From NCBI GenBank assembly GCA_947685225.1, contig CANTUV010000004.1, positions 12,369,001 to 12,433,000 on the forward strand: a DNA stretch of 64,000 nucleotides, read 5' to 3'. The stretch comes from Garcia nutans (lineage: Eukaryota > Streptophyta > Magnoliopsida > Malpighiales > Euphorbiaceae). Positions 57,542 to 64,000 of this stretch are shown here, piece by piece (position 1 is the stretch's first letter; each line of letters opens with the position of its first letter). Below the pieces are notes generated by a model. That model saw only the letters and a program-made list of their open reading frames with translations, was not told the origin of the DNA and made no database searches. Both the position numbers and the translations under genes were made by a program.

Positions 57542-59408
57542 TGTAACAGACCCCATCTCTTAGACCTCAACCAGGCTAGACCCTAGGGCCTCAGTATCTT
57601 GGTCCTCAACCCGGTGTTATAGTTTTTGAGGCTTACGACCCAGTCTTTCCACCTCAAAAACATAACATTTCACATTTTTTTAGCTGGGCTCAGCTTACGA
57701 CCCGGTCTTTTCACCTGCCCAACGATTCATAGGCATGCCGCCAAACCCAGAACTCTAAAAATTGAATAACATACTAGGCACACAATTAATTCATTTATCT
57801 CATTATCAATCTCTTTCACAATTCATTTCTCATTTCATTTCTCATAATCAAATTAGGCTCATTGCCTTATTATATCAACATTTTTCTCATCTTTTCTCAT
57901 TCTTCTCTTTTATATCAATATCAATTTGTTCCATTATATTTTCACATATCTCATCACATCATTCAACATTATGCATATCATAACATATATCTCATTCATC
58001 AATAATATATCAAGTAACTTAACACATTTCTCAATTAAATGTGTTAAGTCTCAATGTCATGTAAATGTATGCAATCATTCAAAGTTTATACTTACCTCTA
58101 AGAGCAACAACACCACTCTATCAACTCCTCTTCCAAGATAACTCTCAACACTTTAATTAAGGTAGCTCAAATATCTTCAAAACCTAATCCAAAGTTGATC
58201 ATACACACTCACTTAGTGATACACAAGAAGAAAATAAGGAAGAAACTATCTAGGGAAAACTCTACACTTGACACGCTCAACAACACGGGTGATCCCTGAC
58301 CGTGCCCTAAACCCACAACACAGAAGCTTTGACATGCTCAGTGACATAGGCATGTCACTGGTCGTGTCAATCTTCCTCCAACACAGAAGCTATGACATGC
58401 TCAGTGACATGGGCGTGTCACTGGACGTGTCAATCAACCAACAACACAATAGCTATGACACGCTCAGTGACATGGGTGTCACTGGCCGTGTCAATGCTAC
58501 TACTACACAAAAGCTGTGACATGCTCAGTGACATGGGCGTGTCACTGCTCGTGTTACCAACCCAAAAAATATAACCAACGACATGCCAAAGACATGGCCG
58601 TGCTCTTGGGCGTGTCAGGCCAAAAACCCTTAAATCGACACCAACATAGCCACAATCAACAATCAACTTCCAGTAGCCAAATCAACAACACACAACTCAA
58701 CCAAAACCATCAACAAACCATATAATACTTGCATAATATCAAAACAACTCAATTACAAACATCAAACACAAACACCACCATATTCACAACTCAAAAATCA
58801 CACAATCCACACACTTGCCTCTTTCACCAAACTCAACCCTTTTTTCTCTTCAATCCAAACCCAAAAATCAAAGTTAACAAAATAACACAGCCCTCATATA
58901 TACCAAAACGACCATCCAACAAGCCCAAGAACACAAACTCAAAAGAAAACCAAGAAACAAGTTGGAAACTTACCAAAAGTGAAGAAAGTCCTTAAAATTC
59001 CAACTTGATCTCTTGAAAACCTTCAATCTCTTGAGCTTGGAAGCAACAAAATCTCTTTTCCTTTTGTTGCTAAGGCTGGCCGGCCAAAGAGAAGAAAAGA
59101 AGAAGATGAAGATGAAAGAAGAAGAAGAAAGAAAGAAAGTCAACACTCTTCTCTTTTAACCAAACCACTTTTCCCAAAATTACTCTCCACCATACATTTA
59201 AACTATATAATATTAAATCCACTACATCATCTTCCACTAACATTAAACATATCCATTTAATTAATCAAAATATCTCTTTTGACCAAAAAGACATAATCTT
59301 GTATATATTATTTTTATCTCCATATACAAAACATATACACTTTAAATTATTTAATCCAATACAACAATTAACACTCCAAAAGTTTAGGGTATAGTTTAGG
59401 ATATTACA
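57542..59408 (-). mobile_element. 3' LTR of chromovirus E2
   Basis: 1867 bp; minus strand TGTAATATCC at 59408 to ggtctgttaca at 57542. It adjoins the PPT and pol end on its right, fixing it as the 3' LTR. It contains the cttacgacc motif pair (57628-57720) and a hairpin array (58265-58618). Frames such as 58268-58519 and 57762-57983 are array or AT-rich shadows. Confidence 0.88.
58265..58618. repeat. GACATGCTCAGTGACA/TGTCACTGG hairpin array, LTR E2
   Basis: Five hairpins in units of about 60-70 bp, each with arms like GACATGCTCAGTGACA and TGTCACTGGACGTGTC around a tgggcg loop, near 58266, 58330, 58395, 58457 and 58518, then a degenerate copy near 58581. D carries a similar array in reverse (60363-60655); E1 has the 22-bp CACGNNCGTG array at the same site. 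Confidence 0.88.
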
Positions 59409-59421
59409 ATTCTCCCCCTCT
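59409..59421 (-). promoter_or_regulatory. PPT of E2
   Basis: Minus-strand AGAGGGGGAGAAT next to the 3' LTR start. Confidence 0.8.
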
Positions 59422-59454
59422 ACAAAATAATTTCATCCTCAAAATTACTTGTTA

Positions 59455-59548
59455 TCATGTTTGAAATAATTGAGGATACTGATCTCGCATCGCTTGCTCA
59501 CTCTCCCAAGTTGCCTCTTCTCTATCATGATTCTTTCCAAAGAACCTC
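59455..59548 (-). pseudogene. C-terminal end of E2 pol (chromodomain tail)
   Basis: The last ~30 codons of pol, reading KNHDREEATWESEQAM then YPQLFQT and a stop. The pattern NH..EEATWE.E..M...YP.LF is the end of the chromodomain in Tekay-type chromoviruses. The rest of pol is displaced to the right by insertion of D at 59549. Confidence 0.85.
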
Positions 59549-60362
59549 TGTAATATCCCAATGTATGCCTTAGAAGTTTTGAATATTGTTGTTGTTTTAA
59601 ATTGGATATAATGTATATGTGTTATGGGAAAGGAAAGAGTGTATAGAGAGAAGTGTATATGTTGTTTATATGATAATATATATATAATATATATGCAAGT
59701 CAAATGAGTGGTCAAGGGAAGAAGATATTTTATTTGTGATTTGTGAAATTACTAAAAGATGGCAAGTGCTTTAAAGGAAATCAAAACATATGGCAAAAGG
59801 GTGTTTAGGTAATTGCTCATGATGAAAAACTTGGTGGAGATTTAAAGAGGAGTTGACTTTGTTTCTTCATTGTTCTTTTCTTCTTTTCTTTTTGTTGTGG
59901 CCGGCTCCTCCATAAACAAGAGAAAGCAAGGGAGCAAGAGAGGAGTTTAAGGTTCTAAGCTCAAATTGAAGGAAGATCTAAGTGATCAAGTTGGTGATTC
60001 AAGAAGTTTCATTACTTTGGTAAGTCCTCTTTTGATTTCTTTGCTTATTTGAAGTTGTGTTGTGAGTTGATAGAGTTTTAAGGGTGTGTTGTTTGATTGT
60101 GATATGTTTAAGAGTGTTTGATTAGATTGATTATGGATTATAAGGATGGATTGAAGAAAAGAGTAAGTTGGTTGGAAGAGATGGTGTTGTATTTGTGTTT
60201 AAGGTTTTGTGATGATATTTATGATTTGTGTTTGTTATAGATGTGGAGTTGTTTTGGTGTTTTTGTAAGTTTAAGATGGTTTTTGGGTATGTTTTGTTAA
60301 TTTTGTTTGAAGTGGATGTTGGTGAAAAGAAGTGTTTTGTTGGGCGGAATCTGAGTTTTTGG

Positions 60363-60655
60363 CCTGACACGCCCGGGAGCACGTTCAGAGTTTTAGGCGT
60401 GTCAATAGTGTTGGAGGCAGTAGGTTTGACACGACCAGTAACACGCCCGTGTTATTAAGCGTGTCATAGCTACTGTGAGATTATAGAGTTTACACGGCCA
60501 TGAGCACGCTCACGTTGTTGGACGTGTTGATATTTTTAAGAGAGGCAGAATGTATTACACGCCCAGTGACACGCCCGTGGTTCTGAGCGTGTAAAAGCTT
60601 TTATGTTGTGGAGTTATGGCACGGTCAGGGACACGCCCGTGTGGTTGAGCGTGTC
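60363..60655. repeat. GACACG...CGTGTC hairpin array, LTR D
   Basis: About five units of 55-65 bp, e.g. near 60429 with arms GACACGACCAGTAACACG and CGTGTTATTAAGCGTGTC. The array begins about 0.8 kb into the LTR. Confidence 0.85.
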
Positions 60656-61142
60656 ATGTTTAGGGTCTGCCCTAGTTAACTCTTAATTTGATTATCTCAT
60701 ATGTATCCTTAAGCAAGTGTATGTTATTATTTTTTGATTAGGTCTTGAAGAAAGTGATTTGTCATTAATCTAAGAAGTAAAAGGATCTTGGAAAAAGGAA
60801 AGTGTTTAGAGTTGTGTGAATTGTTATTGATGTAAGTACAAATATTGCATTATTACATTTCTAATTCATATGAATGCTATACTTTGTTATGTATTATCAA
60901 TGATGTTACATAAATAATGTGAAAGATATGATAATGTAAATGATTATATATTTGAAATGCGGCTTGAGATGTGATGGAATGTAAAGCCATTGTGATTGGC
61001 TATAATGACTTTAATGAGGCATGTTTGCCTAATTGATAATGAGAATTGAGAATGGAATTGATGATGAGATAATGAATGAATTGTGTGTCTAATGTGTTAT
61101 TCTATTTTCAGAGTTTTGTTGATGGTGGCATGCCTACTATTA

Positions 61143-61378
61143 GAAACAATCTCTTGAAGTTAGGTTGGGCTTGATCCTTGAAGCCAAGTTGGGTAGAAGT
61201 TTAACATGTTTTACTCCCCTTGAAGCTTGGTTGGATCTAGTCCTTGAAGCCTAATTGAGATGTTACAACCCTTGAAGCTAGGTTGGGTTGGTTCTTGAAG
61301 CCAAGTTGGGTTGATACTTAGCATGCTTTGTTCCCCTTGAAGCTTGGTTGAACCTACTCCTTGAAGCCTAGTTGGGAT
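61143..61378. repeat. 'cttgaagcc' array, LTR D
   Basis: Reverse complement of the cttcaagg array of C; about six units with ccttgaagcc(t/a)a(a/g)ttggg. Confidence 0.85.
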
Positions 61379-61670
61379 AATGATAATGATAAATGTGATA
61401 ACAAAACCAAAGCATTAACTCTGAAAATAGAATGGCATATTAGTGTATTTTGGGCCCATGCTTGTCTTTGTTTGAATGTGATTCATTGATGGTAAAATAA
61501 TTGAATAATGAGATCTATGGAAGGACTTTGAAATGTGATATGTTGATATGTGTATGATTTATGAAATACTAAGGTGTGATATTCTCTTTCTATCTATGAA
61601 GTTGTATTGATTATTAAAATGTATGACATTGCATTGCATTAAAGCATAATGCTAGCATACTTTGTACTAC

Positions 61671-61689
61671 TAAGCCGTTGGCTTAGCGC
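61671..61689 (+). other. Conserved stem-loop in LTR D
   Basis: CTAAGCC-GTT-GGCTTAGCG. Related hairpins occur in B (30591-30607, 44417-44433), M (54404-54420), L (56426-56442) and C (31744-31763, 38155-38174), always about 350-550 bp before the LTR 3' end. Confidence 0.75.
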
Positions 61690-62133
61690 GATAGTGTTGA
61701 TCGCGCAGGTGACAGAGTTGAACCCGAGAGTTCCTCGAGACCGAGTAAGACTAGGCATTGAAGAATTTATTTTGGGACTTAAAGATCAGAGAAGAGCTGC
61801 CAATCATGTATAACTCCTTTATATTTTGTAAAGTATTGATTTTAATGTAAATATATGTATAATTGTAAATATAGTTTTGAGAGTATTCATATATGTAAAT
61901 ATTTTATAAATTCCGCTGCGTATTAAGTAAATGTATATATATCTATCTATATTGTTTTATATTACAAGTTAATTACTTATTTTCTATAATGTATAATGAG
62001 AAAGATCATGATATCATTTTAAAATGATTTGAATGTTAAGGAAAACCGTAGCATCCCTATGTTCAGTGCACGAATATTACATTGTGGTGGTTGTAGTGTG
62101 CGTGTACCGCATGTAGGGGTGTTACAATTGTTT

Positions 62134-62145
62134 TGGTATCAGAGC
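62134..62145 (+). promoter_or_regulatory. PBS of element D (initiator tRNA-Met)
   Basis: TGGTATCAGAGC, 7 bp after the LTR end. Confidence 0.9.
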
Positions 62146-62295
62146 CTAGGTTTGAGATTCTCAACCTAAGTAAAATGTAAGAAAAAGAATATTTTGATTT
62201 TAAAAGATAGTTTTTGAATAACATACATGTTTGGTATTGGCAGTCTCTAATCTTTAATAAGATGTATTCTACTGTGTCTGCAGATATAGGTTGTG

Positions 62296-64000
62296 ATGGA
62301 TTCTCACTTACGTCAGTCAGTAGAGGGAAGTGCGGAGAGTGTAGCTCCTGATGAGGTTAGAGAGGGAGCTAGAGTGGATAGTGCTGGAGAGGTACCTGCT
62401 TCTATGTCGGGGAGACCAGCTGGTGAGAAGGTTCCGCCAGTTTGGCTTAGGCATGTGGTTGAGTTATTGAGGCAAGCACCAGTGCAAACACCGCCACCAC
62501 CCCCACAGCCTTTGGTATCAGTGAGACAGTATGATAAATTAAGGAAGTATGGAGTAGAAAATTTTTTGGGTGCTATTGATCCAGCTGTAGCTGAGCAGTG
62601 GCTAGATAAAGTACAGAGAATATTCATTCAGTTGCAAGCCACTCCAGAAGAAAAATTTGTTTATGCAAGATCATTGTTGCAGAAGGATGCATATGATTGG
62701 TGGAAGACAGTGCCTCATGCTATGGATGATCCACCTACATTGTCCTATGCTGATTTTCTAAGAGAGTTTGAATTGAAGTATACTCCAAGGGAGTATAAAG
62801 ATGTGAAGAAAATGGAATTTCTAAGCTTGAAGCAAGATCACCGGACTGTGACAGAATATGAACTAGAGTTTATCCGGTTGAGCCAGTATGCTGGGGGTAT
62901 TATATCTGATGAGATAGATAGATACAGGAGATTTGAGGAGGGATTGAGACCCTCTATCATGTGCCTGGTAGCTGGATCTAGATATCATGATTTTTCCTAG
63001 CTTGTTACAGTAGCTAGGAGTGTGGAGAGAGCTCAGGGTATTGCGGCTGCTTCTGAGGAAGAGATCAGGGCTAGAAGACCCCAGTTTGAAGCAGGGTCTT
63101 CATCCGTGAAAAGAGGTAAAGGAAGTTTTGTTCCTCGGGTTAGTAGGAGTCAGAGGCCAGCTGGTAGGTCAGTACAGTTTCAGAGGCAGAGATCGAGACC
63201 TACAGTTTCTGTGGCGAGTGCTCCAACCCCAGTGATTCAGAGATCCACTCTACCCATATGTATTCATTGTGGTAGGCCACATGGTGGTACTTGTTGGAAA
63301 ACTGGTGTAGCAGGGGTATGTTTCAGATGTGGATCGCCTGATCATTTTGTTAGAGATTGTCTTGAGAGGCAGGAGCAGATGTCAGTAGATTCTGCAGCTT
63401 CTCGACTTAGTGTGAGGGGAGGTCGAGGAGGCAGAAGTTTCAGCAGAGGAGGTAGATCTGGGTTCAGTTCTAGAGGAGGTTCTTCATCTAGGGAGAGTAG
63501 ACCAGAGGAGGCTAGATCTTCTCAAAGGATATATGTGATGCAGAGGCAGCCAAATGCATCAGCAGTCATAGCTGGTACTTTCTCTTTATTTGGTATTTCA
63601 GTACTTGCTTTGATTGATCATGGATCCACACATTCATATATTAGTGCATCTGTTTTGCCTGCGTCTGAATTGCATGTTGAATCCCTAGGATTTGATGTAT
63701 TGGTGACAAATCCTTTAGGGCATAGTGTGATTGTTAGCAAGGTGCACAGAGATAGTGCGGTAGTGGTGCAAGGTGAGGAGTTTTGTGGAGATTTGATTGA
63801 AATGCCTTTTAAGGAATATGATTTGATCCTAGGCATGGACTGGTTATTTAGACATGGAGCTGTGGTAGACTGTCAAAAGAAAGTTATTACCTTGAGAACT
63901 GATGATGGTAGAGATGTGATAGTATCTAGTGAGCAGGGATAGCTAGCATCCTTGTTTGTTTCAGCTGTTGCAGCTAGGAGGTTGATTAAAAAAGGGTGTG
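62296..64000 (+). pseudogene. gag-protease of chromovirus D, runs off window
   Basis: I chose ATG 62296 (MDSHLRQSVEG) over the GTG one codon upstream. Gag capsid-like domain: AIDPAVAEQWLDKVQRIF, AYDWWKTV, then YADFLREFELKYTP. Two zinc knuckles near 63260-63360: CIHCGRPHGGTC and CFRCGSPDHFVRDC. A Gly/Ser/Arg-rich linker precedes a retropepsin domain near 63540-63930, with LIDHGSTHSYIS at the active site and LILGMDWL at the C-terminal strand. In-frame TAG codons at 62998-63000 and 63940-63942 interrupt an otherwise single frame, so this copy is inactive unless they are read through. RT should follow beyond the window. Confidence 0.9.

Larger units (their letters stand above)
59549..62126 (+). 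mobile_element. 5' LTR of chromovirus D
   Basis: 2578 bp, TGTAATATCCC to ggtgttaca, followed by an initiator-Met PBS. It inserted into E2 pol (expected TSD acctc, 59544-59548; partner outside the window). The backbone matches LTR C. It contains a hairpin array (60363-60655), the cttgaagcc array (61143-61378) and stem-loop at 61671-61689. Frames at 60131-60458 are not genes. Confidence 0.9.

Noticed and set aside
62134..62145. tRNA gene fragments at the PBS sites
   Set aside because: Only 10-18-bp matches to tRNA 3' ends next to LTRs; these are primer-binding sites, not tRNA genes.

Overview
This window is intergenic heterochromatin from a flowering plant, probably a dicot with a large genome. 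I find no host gene, rRNA or tRNA gene, CRISPR array or bacterial feature. Nearly all of it can be assigned to nested, mostly broken LTR retrotransposons of the Ty3/Gypsy type, plus one solo LTR that looks Ty1/Copia. The evidence is TG...CA termini, 5-bp target-site duplications (TSDs), primer-binding sites (PBS), polypurine tracts (PPT), and Gag, protease, reverse transcriptase (RT), RNase H and chromodomain fragments. The letters for elements are mine.

Layout, left to right. 1-1715: LTR E1 of a chromovirus, cut by the window edge. 1716-3949: fragment F, a Tat-type LTR end plus Tat 3' non-coding sequence. 3950-7815: element J, an LTR with a tRNA-Asp-type PBS followed by an intron-containing plant mobile domain (PMD) pseudogene. 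7816-11088: element I (minus), a gag remnant, leader, PBS and LTR, inserted in the pol gene of X. 11089-18500: element X (minus), a decayed Tat-type gag-pro-RT-RNaseH element with its leader and LTR. 18500-22444: fragment Y (plus), gag, 3' region and an LTR. 22445-28407 and 44942-46526: element H (minus), a pol-less Tat element whose LTR is split by B. 28408-44936: element B (plus), a gag-only element whose gag is split by C. 31385-40860: element C (minus), a complete 9.5-kb element with 3.06-kb LTRs and a non-coding interior. 46527-57541: element G (plus), another pol-less Tat element, interrupted by a solo LTR K (47906-49305) and by a rearranged insertion M/L (53681-57327). 57542-59548: element E2 (minus), a chromovirus LTR and the chromodomain end of pol. 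59549-64000: element D (plus), a chromovirus LTR, gag and protease, running off the window. The deepest nesting is G, then H, then B, then C; G, then E2, then D is a second stack.

X carries the enzymes, while G, H and Y share its PBS type, LTR 3' end and Gag C-terminus but have no pol, so X-like copies may have mobilised them. B and C (initiator-Met PBS) also lack pol and would depend on relatives such as D or E.

The most unusual signal is regulatory. Almost every LTR family here carries an array of short inverted repeats, often GC-rich, and in several families it sits just upstream of a TATA box. Unit sequences differ between families, spacing is often regular (22 or about 29 bp), and within the chromovirus LTRs two array modules occur in all four combinations. 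I know of no description of this pattern, but I could not search.
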